Origin: Ruminococcus sp.
GTDB lineage: Bacteria; Bacillota; Clostridia; Oscillospirales; Ruminococcaceae
Direction of reading: 5' to 3'
DNA: 53,404 bases
Assembly (NCBI GenBank): GCA_030531185.1
Contig: JAUNOG010000012.1
Location: 1-53,404 of the forward strand
Of this stretch, positions 27,505 to 35,951 are shown in pieces. Each line of letters starts with the position of its first letter. Position 1 is the stretch's first letter. The notes under the pieces are model-generated. The model saw only the letters and a program-made list of their open reading frames with translations. It did not search any database and was not told the origin of the DNA. The position numbers and the translations under genes were made by a program.

Positions 27505-28014
27505 TTGAACATCAACACAGACAATCCGATTATTAAGTTTTCAGAGGCGGGTAAGAACTTTCCTTACGACAAGCTTTTTTATGCTACTCTCAACGATTAC
27601 ATTCTTGAGTATAAGAACGCAAGACTTGATAAGCTTACCGATCAGGACGCGTCGATATGCCTTGCGAGAATTATCAGAAAAATGGAAGTGAACCATGTTC
27701 CTGTCCAGCAGTTTTTCAAGGAGGAGCTTGACGCTTGGTCTGACGTTTCAAATTATACCAGAGTGCTGAGATTATGCGATCTTATGGCCAGAGATATGTT
27801 CTGCTGCTTTGATAAGAACAGGTATGACGATGACGGAAATTTCGCGAGAGTAGACAGGCTCTACTGCGTTAACAACGACGGAGAGAGAGATTACATCACT
27901 CTTGAGGAATATGAGAAAAAGGGTCTTTTCAAGAAAGTACTGACGCCTGAAAGCGAGTATTTCAAGGAGCTTGAAAGAAAGAACGCGGCAGGACTTCTGC
28001 CTAAGTCGAAGTAA
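27505..28014 (+). CDS. unknown 169-residue protein
   Basis: Not recognised. The start is TTG 27505, 9 nt after GGGAG; the translation continues NINTDNPIIKFSEAGKNFPY. It is a soluble, mostly helical protein rich in Asp, Lys and aromatic residues, ending in a Lys-rich tail. It is probably co-transcribed with the gene before it, and the cyclophilin gene follows after 35 bp. Confidence 0.8.
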   Translation: MNINTDNPIIKFSEAGKNFPYDKLFYATLNDYILEYKNARLDKLTDQDASICLARIIRKMEVNHVPVQQFFKEELDAWSDVSNYTRVLRLCDLMARDMFCCFDKNRYDDDGNFARVDRLYCVNNDGERDYITLEEYEKKGLFKKVLTPESEYFKELERKNAAGLLPKSK

Positions 28015-28049
28015 TAGACGTATCACATTAATTGTTAAGGAGTATTTTT

Positions 28050-28526
28050 ATGGTAAATATAGAACTTGAAAACGGAAAAAACATTAAGATAGAGCTTTAT
28101 CCGGAGGTTGCGCCTATTACGGTAGCTAACTTTGAAAAGCTTGTCTCCGAGGGCTTTTACGACGGACTTATCTTCCACAGAGTTATTAAAGGATTTATGA
28201 TACAGGGCGGCGATCCCGAGGGAACAGGTATGGGCGGCGCAAAGAATAAGATCAAAGGCGAATTCAGGAGCAACGGCGTTAAGAACGATCTCAAGCACAC
28301 AAGGGGAGTTATCTCTATGGCAAGGTCGATGATGCCCAATTCCGCAAGCTCTCAGTTTTTCATTATGCATCAGGACGCTCCTCATCTGGACGGACAGTAT
28401 GCGGCTTTCGGCAAGGTCGTAGAGGGTATGGACGCGGTAGACGAAATTGCGTCTGTAAGAGTTGATTACAACGACAAGCCTATTGAGCCTCAGGTGATGA
28501 AAAAGGTTACGCTTACAGAAGATTAA
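28050..28526 (+). CDS. peptidyl-prolyl cis-trans isomerase, cyclophilin type
   Basis: 158 residues, a cytoplasmic single-domain cyclophilin that speeds proline isomerisation during folding. Motifs: FHRVIKGFMIQGGDPEGTGMGG, the active-site region SMARSMMPNSASSQFFIM, and AAFGKVVEGMDAVDEIASV. I choose ATG 28050, 8 nt after AAGGAG. An in-frame TTG six codons earlier overlaps that site. The gene is the last of the 26.7-28.5 kb block, closed by a hairpin terminator. Confidence 0.93.
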   Translation: MVNIELENGKNIKIELYPEVAPITVANFEKLVSEGFYDGLIFHRVIKGFMIQGGDPEGTGMGGAKNKIKGEFRSNGVKNDLKHTRGVISMARSMMPNSASSQFFIMHQDAPHLDGQYAAFGKVVEGMDAVDEIASVRVDYNDKPIEPQVMKKVTLTED

Positions 28527-28538
28527 CAGCAAATTTAT

Positions 28539-28570
28539 GCCTCTGTATTTTGCGGAATATGGAGGCTTTT
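28539..28570 (+). terminator. weak terminator after the cyclophilin gene
   Basis: GCCTC and GAGGC arms (28539-28543 and 28562-28566) with an inner GTATT/AATAT stem and a TTTT tail. Confidence 0.6.
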
Positions 28571-28609
28571 ACACTATAAACAGAGTTTTTTTACAAGGGG
28601 GGCGACGGA

Positions 28610-30514
28610 ATGTCTGAACGTACGATCATAGGCGTATGCTTCTGCGGCACAGGCGAGGAATATCAGGATAAGATATGCAACGCGCTGATAGAGTACGCTG
28701 CGGAGCTTGGCAATGTAAAACTGATCTTCTATACGAGTTTTCTTAATAATCCTGAAAATCAAAGCTACAGCGCGGGCGAGCTGAGCGTATTCAATCTTAT
28801 AGATTACAGCAAGCTGGACGGTATGATAATTTTGGGAATGACCGTTAAGGACAGTTCGGTTACCGAAAAGATTATTGCAAGCTGTAAAAAGAATAATGTA
28901 AAGGTCGTTTGTTACGACTATGAGACTCAGAACTGCTCTTACGTTTCACACGACAGCTTTAAGACTGTTTACGAGCTTACATCGCACCTTATTGAAAAAC
29001 ACGGCTGTACAAAAATAAATTTTATGGGCGGAGGCAAACGGGATATACTGTCGCTCATAAGAGAAAACGCATATATGAAAGCTTTGTCGGATCACGACCT
29101 TCCTGCGAACAAACGCAGGGTAGGCGAGGGCTTCTGGTGGACGCATACTGCGGAAACTGTCTGCGGCAAGTGGGTAGACGACGGCTTGGAGTTCGACGCA
29201 GTTGTGTGCGCTAACGACCTTATGGCTGTCTCCGTTATCAAAGCTCTTAATGAAAAAGGGCTGAGGGTTCCTGAGGACGTTAAGGTCGTGGGAATTGACA
29301 ATCTCCGTGAGGGAGCGTATTATGATCCTGCGTTGACTACGGCGGATTTCTGTCATAGCGAGGGCGTAAGAAAGGCTATGGATATTGTTCTCGGCAAAAA
29401 ACGAGAGGACAAATATCAGTTCGATCTTAAAATATTGTACCGAGCCAGCTGCGGGTGCGGCTGCGGAGAAGAGCTTGACGCAAACGCGTTTCACCGTGAA
29501 ATGTACGATAAGCTGGATCAGGCTAACGCCGATAATGAGGAATTGTACAGTCTGATCTCCAGAATGATAGAACAGCCCGAGGCGGAGCAGTCCTTTGCTT
29601 GTCTGAATTTGTATTTACAGCAGCTTTGGACGTCGAAGATATGGGTCTGCATAAATACCGATCTGATAGAGCGCAATGCAGAGGTGACCGAGGATCTTGA
29701 CGCTATAAGAAAGCTTCCCAAGCATTATTCAAAGTATGTCGAGGTCATTGCCGCTAAGGACGGCGGAGCGGGCGATAAGGGAAAGGTCATCAAGTCCTGC
29801 GATCTGTGTCCGGATATTGACAAGTGTTTTGACGAATATACGGCGGTTATGGTTTTTCCTTTACATATAAACGACAATATACTGGGCTATGTGGTCAAGG
29901 AGCACGGCGCAAATTTCATAATGAATAAGTGGTATTCACTGGCAATGAATTTGTCCACGGCTTTGCTTTCGGTCAAGCAGACTAACGACGTCCGTATTGC
30001 GAATAAGCGTCTTGAGGAAATGTATATCAGGGACTCTATGACGAATATTTTTAACAGACGGGGATTTTTCCAGTCTCTGAAGAGATATATGATGACGGCT
30101 AAAAATAAGAATATGACGGTTATTTCCATTGATCTGGACGGACTGAAAAATATAAACGACAGCTACGGTCACATCGAGGGCGATAACGCTATAATCGTTA
30201 CTGCCGGGGCAATGATAAAAGCGGCGGGGGAGGATTTTATCTGCGCCCGTTTCGGCGGCGACGAATTTATAGCCGCAGGTCCCTATGCTGAGGACGATGA
30301 TTTTGAGGAGCGTTTTACAAAGCTCCTTGACAAGTATAACGAAAACTCACATAAGCCCTACAATATTTCTGCGAGCGTGGGATATGTGATAAAGGAATGT
30401 CAATCCTTTAAGGACTTTGACGGGCTCATCAGACTTGCGGACGAAAAAATGTACCGCAAAAAAATGAGCGCAGGCTCGGGACTTTGCAGAGAGAGACCGA
30501 GAACGGATATTTAG
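28610..30514 (+). CDS. sugar-sensor (LacI/periplasmic-binding fold) diguanylate cyclase
   Basis: 634 residues. Residues about 5-285 have the LacI-type ligand-binding fold (FDAVVCANDLMAVSVIKAL, VPEDVKVVGIDNL) but no DNA-binding HTH, and there is no signal peptide, so it senses a ligand in the cytoplasm. A Cys-rich stretch (ASCGCGCGEELD) and a GAF-like middle region (about 310-455) follow. The C terminus is a GGDEF domain (GGDEF at 549-553, preceded by DSMTNIFNRRGFF and FICARF) that should make c-di-GMP. The RxxD inhibitory site is absent. The ATG follows AAGGGGGGCG. A membrane-bound cohesin-like protein gene starts 23 bp downstream. Confidence 0.88.
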   Translation: MSERTIIGVCFCGTGEEYQDKICNALIEYAAELGNVKLIFYTSFLNNPENQSYSAGELSVFNLIDYSKLDGMIILGMTVKDSSVTEKIIASCKKNNVKVVCYDYETQNCSYVSHDSFKTVYELTSHLIEKHGCTKINFMGGGKRDILSLIRENAYMKALSDHDLPANKRRVGEGFWWTHTAETVCGKWVDDGLEFDAVVCANDLMAVSVIKALNEKGLRVPEDVKVVGIDNLREGAYYDPALTTADFCHSEGVRKAMDIVLGKKREDKYQFDLKILYRASCGCGCGEELDANAFHREMYDKLDQANADNEELYSLISRMIEQPEAEQSFACLNLYLQQLWTSKIWVCINTDLIERNAEVTEDLDAIRKLPKHYSKYVEVIAAKDGGAGDKGKVIKSCDLCPDIDKCFDEYTAVMVFPLHINDNILGYVVKEHGANFIMNKWYSLAMNLSTALLSVKQTNDVRIANKRLEEMYIRDSMTNIFNRRGFFQSLKRYMMTAKNKNMTVISIDLDGLKNINDSYGHIEGDNAIIVTAGAMIKAAGEDFICARFGGDEFIAAGPYAEDDDFEERFTKLLDKYNENSHKPYNISASVGYVIKECQSFKDFDGLIRLADEKMYRKKMSAGSGLCRERPRTDI

Positions 30515-30536
30515 CATTTTAGGAGCGAAGTAACTG

Positions 30537-31844
30537 ATGATATTAAAAAGAACAGCCGCCGCTCTGCTCGCTGCTTTTGCGGCAGCGGCAATGACGGCGA
30601 CGGCTTATGCGGATAACGATACTTATAATACATACGATAATGCTGCGCCTGCGCAGACGGAGGCTCCCTCCTACAATAATCAGGCGGCGGATAACCAGTG
30701 GCAGGATACTGCGGCGGCAACCACAACTACTCAGCCTGTGTATACTGCTCCTGCGCCTACGACCACTACTACGCTGGTCGCGGACAAACCCACGTCAAAG
30801 CCGGGAACGGTGGCTCTCGATGTGGGGGAGGTCAAAAACGGAGAATTTAAGGTCAAGCTTAAAATCAACTGCGACGCGCTTATTTCCAACGCGTCGGCAT
30901 CGGTTTCCTACGACAGCGCACTGCTTGAGTATGTAAGCTCGGAGCAGAACGACGACGCAGGCGGAATGGCGGTCGAAAACTGCTTTGACGGAAAATTTGT
31001 ATACAACTACGTTAATAAGGACGGCACCGATTATCAGGGAACATACATTACACTGAAATTCAAGATCATTGACGAGACTATGGTTTCGACCGTACTGTAC
31101 CTTTCTGTGACTTCTCTTGACGATAATAACCTCGTGCCTATTTCCTATTCTGCGGAGAACGCTATTGTACGAAATCCCGACGCAGCGGTGGAAGAACCTG
31201 AACCTGAGGAAAGCGAATTGGAGGAAATCGTAATTCCTTTTACAAATGAGCCTGTTATGCTGTCCGAGTACGGCATTGAGGACGTTAAGGAATGCGTGAT
31301 AGAAAACGGAGAGGTAATGCTGTATGAAGACGGGTCGGTCCTCACTATGGAGACGGGAACAACAAAAATTACGGTGACGCATTCCGACGGCAGTAAATCT
31401 TACTATCTTGTGAAAGTGACCGACGAGACGGAAAGCTCCGACGGCAAAGCAGTGGAAGCGGCGGCTAGCATTAACGATAAAACCGATAAGCAAAGCAAGA
31501 CCGCAGATAAAGCAAAGGACGGAAACCGTATTAGAAATCTTCTCATTATAGGCGTGGTGACTATTGCGGTTATCGTACTTATTGCAGAGTACATTATGAT
31601 TATGAAGCCTTTCGGAAAAAAAGCGAAGAAAACCGCCGATGACGACGAGGCGGCAGAGGACGGACAGACCTCCGCAGACGAGGAAACAATGGCGGAGCTT
31701 GAAAAGGCGATAAAGGAAAAGAACGCAAAAAGTCCCGCCGCTAAGATAGACGACAGCAGTAGAACCGAGCAGATAAATAAGGAACTCGTGAAAAAGGGCT
31801 TTATTCTCACTGAACAATCAGACGATGACGAGTACGACGAATAA
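30537..31844 (+). CDS. membrane-anchored cohesin-like protein with a cytoplasmic tail
   Basis: 435 residues. A signal peptide (about 1-25, ending AYA) and a Thr/Gln/Pro-rich region (27-85) precede a cohesin-like module (about 88-212, SKPGTVALDVGEVKNGEFKV and ASVSYDSALLEYVSSE). A smaller beta domain follows (about 230-305). One membrane span (about 334-357) is followed by a charged tail of about 78 residues, rich in Asp, Glu and Lys, predicted in the cytoplasm. This differs from sortase-anchored cohesins. The ATG follows AGGAG by 11 nt and lies 23 bp after the GGDEF gene, so the two are probably one operon. Confidence 0.8.
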   Translation: MILKRTAAALLAAFAAAAMTATAYADNDTYNTYDNAAPAQTEAPSYNNQAADNQWQDTAAATTTTQPVYTAPAPTTTTTLVADKPTSKPGTVALDVGEVKNGEFKVKLKINCDALISNASASVSYDSALLEYVSSEQNDDAGGMAVENCFDGKFVYNYVNKDGTDYQGTYITLKFKIIDETMVSTVLYLSVTSLDDNNLVPISYSAENAIVRNPDAAVEEPEPEESELEEIVIPFTNEPVMLSEYGIEDVKECVIENGEVMLYEDGSVLTMETGTTKITVTHSDGSKSYYLVKVTDETESSDGKAVEAAASINDKTDKQSKTADKAKDGNRIRNLLIIGVVTIAVIVLIAEYIMIMKPFGKKAKKTADDDEAAEDGQTSADEETMAELEKAIKEKNAKSPAAKIDDSSRTEQINKELVKKGFILTEQSDDDEYDE

Positions 31845-31865
31845 TATAAATCGCAGATAAATAAG

Positions 31866-31909
31866 AAATCTCCGCGCTTGCCTTTCGGGCAAAGTACGGA
31901 GATTTTTTT
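31866..31909. terminator. bidirectional terminator between the cohesin-like gene and spoVAE
   Basis: AAATCTCCG (31866-31874) pairs with CGGAGATTT (31897-31905), with an inner TTGCC/GGCAA stem and a T7 tail. Confidence 0.85.
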
Positions 31910-31927
31910 GTATAACGATTTGTTCGG

Positions 31928-32284
31928 CTATTTTTTCGGAGTACTCTTGCAGAAAAGCGAGAATATAAATGCAAACAGCATTGCCGCCGAAATTCCCGCC
32001 GCGCCTGCGGTCAAGCCGCCTGTAAAAATACCCAGAAAGCCTTTTTCGTCTATAGCCTTTTCTACGCCCTCCGCCATAAGATTTCCGAAGCCAGTGAGAG
32101 GAACGCTTGCTCCGCAGCCTGCGAAGTCTATGAGCTTGCGGTATACTCCGAACGCTCCTAAAACCACGCCTGCCACAACGTATGATACAAGTATTCTTGC
32201 GGGAGTAAGCTTGGTGAAATCGATCAGCGCCTGTCCTACGGCGCAGAAAAGTCCGCCTATAACAAAAGCCCAAAAATAATCCAT
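31928..32284 (-). CDS. spoVAE: stage V sporulation protein AE
   Basis: 118 residues with about four hydrophobic segments (YFWAFVIGGLFCAVGQAL, ILVSYVVAGVVLGAFGVY, and a Gly/Ala-rich pair near the C terminus), plus the family motif GCGASVPLTGFGNLMAEGV. SpoVA proteins form the channel that moves dipicolinic acid and Ca into and out of spores. The ATG lies one base after the spoVAD stop, so the two are translationally coupled. A longer overlapping frame in another phase is a shadow. Confidence 0.9.
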   Translation of the reverse strand: MDYFWAFVIGGLFCAVGQALIDFTKLTPARILVSYVVAGVVLGAFGVYRKLIDFAGCGASVPLTGFGNLMAEGVEKAIDEKGFLGIFTGGLTAGAAGISAAMLFAFIFSLFCKSTPKK

Positions 32285-32285
32285 A

Positions 32286-33332
32286 TCAGTTCTCCTTTTC
32301 CGCAGAGTTAGTATCGGACAGATCGTCCGCCGTTTCGTGAGAAAGCCACACCAGATGTGAAATGGAGGGTATGGTTTCTCCCTGCTGATTTACGGTAGGG
32401 GACAGCAGCGCTCCAGTTGCCGCAAATAAAATATTCCGTATCGCGCCCGCTCTGAGCTGAGGGATAAAATATCCGCACAGCATACTGCCCGCACAGCCGC
32501 AGCCGCTGCCGCCTGCGTGGACGTCCTGTTCGTCAAAGCTGTAAAGCATCAGACCGCAGTCCTTGTGTCTGTCTCTGATGTTTATTCCGTCGCGCTCGAA
32601 AAGCTCGCATAGAATTCGGCTGCCTACCTTTCCTAAATCTCCTGTGACGATAAAGTCGAAGTCCTCGGGAGACATACCCGTGTCCTCGAAAAATTCCTTT
32701 ATGGTTGAATACGCCGCAGGAGCCATTGCCGCGCCCATATTGTTGGCGTCGGTAACTCCCATATCGACGATCTTGCCTATTGTACAGGCTCGGACGTAAG
32801 GCGGGTTTTCTTTGGCGGACACCACCAGCGCTCCCCCTGCCGTCGCAGTCCACTGGGAAGTGGGAGTGCGCTGTCCTCCGTAATTAAGGGGAAATCGGTA
32901 CTGCCTTTCCGCTGTGCAGAAGTGGGAGGAGGTAACAGCCATTGCCTTGTCCGCATAGCCTGCGTTAACGAACAGCGAGGACATAAGCAGTCCCTCAGCC
33001 ATAGTGGAGCAGGCTCCGTAAATTCCCAGAAAGGGCATTTCAAAGCTGCGGACGCCGTAGGTCGTTCCCGTACATTGATTAAGAAGGTCTCCGCCGAAAA
33101 GCACGTCGATGTCCGTCGCTTCAAGTCCCGCTTTGTTGAGAGTGTGGAGCACAGACTGCTTTTGCAGTTGACATTCGCCCTGTTCAAAGGTGTCCCCCGA
33201 AAAGTAGGGATCGTCGTTTATCTTGTCGAAATAATCTCCCATAGGACCCTCGTGTTCTTTTTTGCCGCCCACAGCCGCCGAGGCGATCACCGAGGGAGTA
33301 TGTTTAAGTATCTTTGTAGCCTTTAAAGACAT
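32286..33332 (-). CDS. spoVAD: stage V sporulation protein AD
   Basis: 348 residues with a thiolase-like fold that binds dipicolinic acid in Bacillus. Motifs: DIDVLFGGDLLNQCTGTTYG, FLGIYGACSTMAEGL, AVTSSHFCTAERQYRFPL and GSGCGCAGSMLCGYF. I choose ATG 33332 after AAAGGA; the frame upstream of it is not part of the family. Usually spoVAC precedes spoVAD, but here the divergent queH gene lies upstream and no spoVAC is present. Together with spoVAE it suggests an organism that sporulates or descends from sporulators. Confidence 0.93.
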   Translation of the reverse strand: MSLKATKILKHTPSVIASAAVGGKKEHEGPMGDYFDKINDDPYFSGDTFEQGECQLQKQSVLHTLNKAGLEATDIDVLFGGDLLNQCTGTTYGVRSFEMPFLGIYGACSTMAEGLLMSSLFVNAGYADKAMAVTSSHFCTAERQYRFPLNYGGQRTPTSQWTATAGGALVVSAKENPPYVRACTIGKIVDMGVTDANNMGAAMAPAAYSTIKEFFEDTGMSPEDFDFIVTGDLGKVGSRILCELFERDGINIRDRHKDCGLMLYSFDEQDVHAGGSGCGCAGSMLCGYFIPQLRAGAIRNILFAATGALLSPTVNQQGETIPSISHLVWLSHETADDLSDTNSAEKEN

Positions 33333-33411
33333 AAAATCATTCCTTTCGGGTTTTGTTATAGTTTTTGCATTCAGAGGAGATTTTATGCGTAAAATTATGA
33401 AAAACAAACGG

Positions 33412-33440
33412 TTGATTTTTTCTTGGACAGGTGCTATAAT
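33412..33440 (+). promoter_or_regulatory. promoter of queH
   Basis: TTGATT (33412-33417), a 17-bp spacer and TATAAT (33435-33440). Confidence 0.75.
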
Positions 33441-33481
33441 GTTCTATGAACGATACACTGTAATAAAAGGGACTGATAAAA

Positions 33482-34123
33482 ATGTCAAATTTACCTAAAA
33501 TAAATTATCAGAAAAAATTGGACGAAATTATATGCGATTTGCAGAAAAGCGGAAGTATTCCCAAGCTTTTGCTGCACAGCTGCTGCGCTCCGTGTTCTTC
33601 CTATGTGCTGGAGTATCTGTCCCTGTATTTTAAGATAACGGTTTTTTACTATAATCCGAATATCTATCCTGAGGAGGAATACTTCCGCAGAGTTGAGGAA
33701 CAGAAAAGGCTTATTGACAGTATGCCCACAAAAAACAAAATTAATTTTATCGAGCGGGGCTACGATCCGCAGGAATTTTATAACTGCGTCAAGGGACTGG
33801 AGCATATTCCCGAGGGTGGAGAACGCTGTTTTGCCTGTTACCGGCTGAGGCTCGAGAAAGCGGCGGAGCTTGCAAAGGAAATCGAGGCGGATTATTTTAC
33901 CACGACTTTGTCTATCTCTCCTTATAAAAATGCGGCTAAGCTCAATGAAATTTCCGAAGAACTGGGGGAGCTTTACAGCGTGGCGGCATTGCCTGCGGAC
34001 TTTAAAAAGAGGGAGGGCTACAAGCGTTCCTGCCTGCTTTCGGCGGAGTACGGTCTGTATCGCCAGGATTACTGCGGCTGTATATTTTCAAAGCGGGAAA
34101 GGGAAGAACGTATGAGAAATTAG
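33482..34123 (+). CDS. queH: epoxyqueuosine reductase, QueH family
   Basis: 213 residues. Reduces epoxyqueuosine to queuosine at the wobble base of certain tRNAs, the non-QueG route. The DUF208 signature is clear: LLLHSCCAPCSSYVLEYL near the N terminus, FYYNPNIYPEEEYFRR, ERCFACYRLRLEKAA, and the late Cys pair in YCGCIFS. These cysteines are thought to bind Fe-S clusters or act in redox. It has its own promoter and is divergent from spoVAD. Confidence 0.93.
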   Translation: MSNLPKINYQKKLDEIICDLQKSGSIPKLLLHSCCAPCSSYVLEYLSLYFKITVFYYNPNIYPEEEYFRRVEEQKRLIDSMPTKNKINFIERGYDPQEFYNCVKGLEHIPEGGERCFACYRLRLEKAAELAKEIEADYFTTTLSISPYKNAAKLNEISEELGELYSVAALPADFKKREGYKRSCLLSAEYGLYRQDYCGCIFSKREREERMRN

Positions 34124-34306
34124 TCGTATGACAGCAATATTGTGCTAATTTTAAATTTTCAAAAGACGAAAAAATTACAAAAAAGTTTCAATTGCATTAC
34201 ATAAAATGGTATGAAAACCTTTTCAGATTATGGGAAACGGCAAAAAAATCGTGCAAATTTGTTAAATGTGTACTAATTTATGTGATATATTTGTGAAAAA
34301 CGATAC

Positions 34307-34335
34307 TTGAAAAGTTAACAAAATTATGATACAAT
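34307..34335 (+). promoter_or_regulatory. promoter of the NPNTG surface protein
   Basis: TTGAAA (34307-34312), a 17-bp spacer and TACAAT (34330-34335). The 286-bp intergenic space before the gene is otherwise AT-rich with no coding signal; the leader is about 70 nt. Confidence 0.7.
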
Positions 34336-34409
34336 GAATTTACAATGATATGTTGAGGAGATATCGCTCAATATATTATTGAATATATTTTAAATTGGAG
34401 GAAATAAAA

Positions 34410-35777
34410 ATGAAAATTTCTAAGATTTTCGCAGGTATGTCAGCTATGGCTCTCGCAGCTTCTATGCTTACAGTAGCAGCTTCTGCTGATGACGCTGCTG
34501 CACTCAAGGCAGAACTCGGAACAGGCGTTGCTAATATGAACGCTCTTTCACTTCTTGATGAGCTTGATAAGGATACCGGAGAAGTAGTAAACACGGGTCT
34601 TCTTACAGGTACAGGTGTTGCAGTAACTGACATTTACGGCATTAAGATCAACGTAACAGTTGGCGAGACAACTGCTGCAGGTATCGCTGACGGTTCTTGG
34701 ATCGGCGGCGGTATGGGTTACAACTCAGATTCAACAAGCTGGGCTTCTACTGAGTGGTCATTCCAGGATGGCGCTAAACCTGTTACCGGTACAGTTACAG
34801 ATGACGGTTCTTATGACTTTGTTCTTCTCGGCGATGCTCCTGTATTCACCGACTCAGAAACATATGCACAGGTTTGGATGCAGAACTGGTCGACATCAGA
34901 CTTTACATACAACTATGTAGAGCTTCTTGACGCTGACGGCAATGCTCTTGTTACAGTTGAAAACGGTGCGGATGATCCTGTTGTTACACCGTATGCAAAC
35001 GTATATGCTGCTGATATTGAGGGTAAGGGTAACTTCAGAATTGAGCTCTTCAATATTTACGGTGATACAAATAACAATGAAGATTTCAAAGCGGCTTATG
35101 AGACACTTTCCGCTGCTAAGGAGATCGAAGTACAGTTCACAATCCAGGGTATTCCTGAGTCTGAGGAGGGCTTCACAGCATTCCTTATGTACACAGATAA
35201 GAACTGGGCTTGGGGTAACTGGGATCCAGGTACAACACCCGGTGCTGTAGACGCAGTAGTTAATGCAGACGGCACATATTCTGTTAAGATCAACAATGAG
35301 ATCGCAGGCGCAACTGCTGAAGACGGCGGCGCAATGATCGCAACAGGCGCAAACGTATTCTGCGTAGATATTATTGGTCTTGCTGACGCTGCCGGTGCAG
35401 GTACAGCAGGTACAGATCTTTCAACAGCTGCTGACAAGCAGGCTCTTGCAGTTGAAAAGGGTCTTATTGTAACAGATGTTAAGGTATTCACAGACGGCGT
35501 TGAGTTTGTTCCCGGCGTTGGATATAAGGATGAGCCTATAGACGATTCTTCTGAGGCTGAGGAGTCTTCTTCCGAAGCAGAGACATCTTGTTCTGAGGCT
35601 GAGGTTTCTTCTTCAGAGTCAACAGCTGACAGCACATCTTCTAAGGCTTCCAGCAGTTCTTCTAAGGCAACAAACAACAATACTACAACTAACCCTAACA
35701 CAGGTGCTGCCGCTCTTGCTGCAGTAGGCGTAGCTCTTGCAGGCGCTGCTGTTGTAGCTTCTAAGAAGAGAAAGTAA
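34410..35777 (+). CDS. probable abundant cell-wall-anchored surface protein
   Basis: 455 residues. A signal peptide (about 1-26, ending ASA) is followed by two beta-type modules (about 55-215 and 225-375) rich in Trp, Asp and Gly (DGSWIGGGMGYNSDS, NWAWGNWDPGTT), compatible with carbohydrate binding. A Ser/Glu-rich linker leads to NPNTG (428-432), a Gly/Ala hydrophobic span and a KKRK tail, a standard sortase layout. The gene uses GCT, CTT, GGT and ACA codons like ilvC and gap, suggesting very high expression. I choose ATG 34410 after TTGGAGG. The modules are not recognised as a named family. Confidence 0.85.
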   Translation: MKISKIFAGMSAMALAASMLTVAASADDAAALKAELGTGVANMNALSLLDELDKDTGEVVNTGLLTGTGVAVTDIYGIKINVTVGETTAAGIADGSWIGGGMGYNSDSTSWASTEWSFQDGAKPVTGTVTDDGSYDFVLLGDAPVFTDSETYAQVWMQNWSTSDFTYNYVELLDADGNALVTVENGADDPVVTPYANVYAADIEGKGNFRIELFNIYGDTNNNEDFKAAYETLSAAKEIEVQFTIQGIPESEEGFTAFLMYTDKNWAWGNWDPGTTPGAVDAVVNADGTYSVKINNEIAGATAEDGGAMIATGANVFCVDIIGLADAAGAGTAGTDLSTAADKQALAVEKGLIVTDVKVFTDGVEFVPGVGYKDEPIDDSSEAEESSSEAETSCSEAEVSSSESTADSTSSKASSSSSKATNNNTTTNPNTGAAALAAVGVALAGAAVVASKKRK

Positions 35778-35816
35778 TTAGACGACTGAATAAGTCTGAT
35801 AATAACTGAATTTTCA

Positions 35817-35847
35817 GAACCTGCTCTTTATGGGCAGGTTCTTTTTT
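35817..35847 (+). terminator. terminator of the surface protein gene
   Basis: GAACCTGC (35817-35824) pairs with GCAGGTTC (35834-35841), followed by T6. Confidence 0.9.
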
Positions 35848-35861
35848 GTACTTTTGCATAA

Positions 35862-35891
35862 AAACCGCCGCTCCGATCGGAACGGCGGTTT
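35862..35891. other. extra hairpin between converging genes
   Basis: AAACCGCCG and CGGCGGTTT arms around CTCCGATCGGAA. It has As on the left, so on the minus strand it could act as a back-up terminator behind the main gap terminator. Confidence 0.5.
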
Positions 35892-35897
35892 GATTGT

Positions 35898-35928
35898 AAA
35901 AAAGGAGCTGTCCATACAGGACAGCTCC
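35898..35928 (-). terminator. terminator of gap
   Basis: GGAGCTGTCC (35904-35913) pairs with GGACAGCTCC (35919-35928), followed on the minus strand by a T6 run. Confidence 0.9.
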
Positions 35929-35951
35929 GAAGTATTTATTAAGCTTATAAA

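Noticed and set aside
31818-32273. Overlapping 151-codon minus-strand frame across spoVAE
   Set aside because: Arg-rich shadow frame over a clear SpoVAE and the terminator; no family match.
33333-33411. Sigma-G-type sporulation promoter for spoVAD
   Set aside because: A TGAATG-like -35 is present but no matching -10 lies at the right distance.
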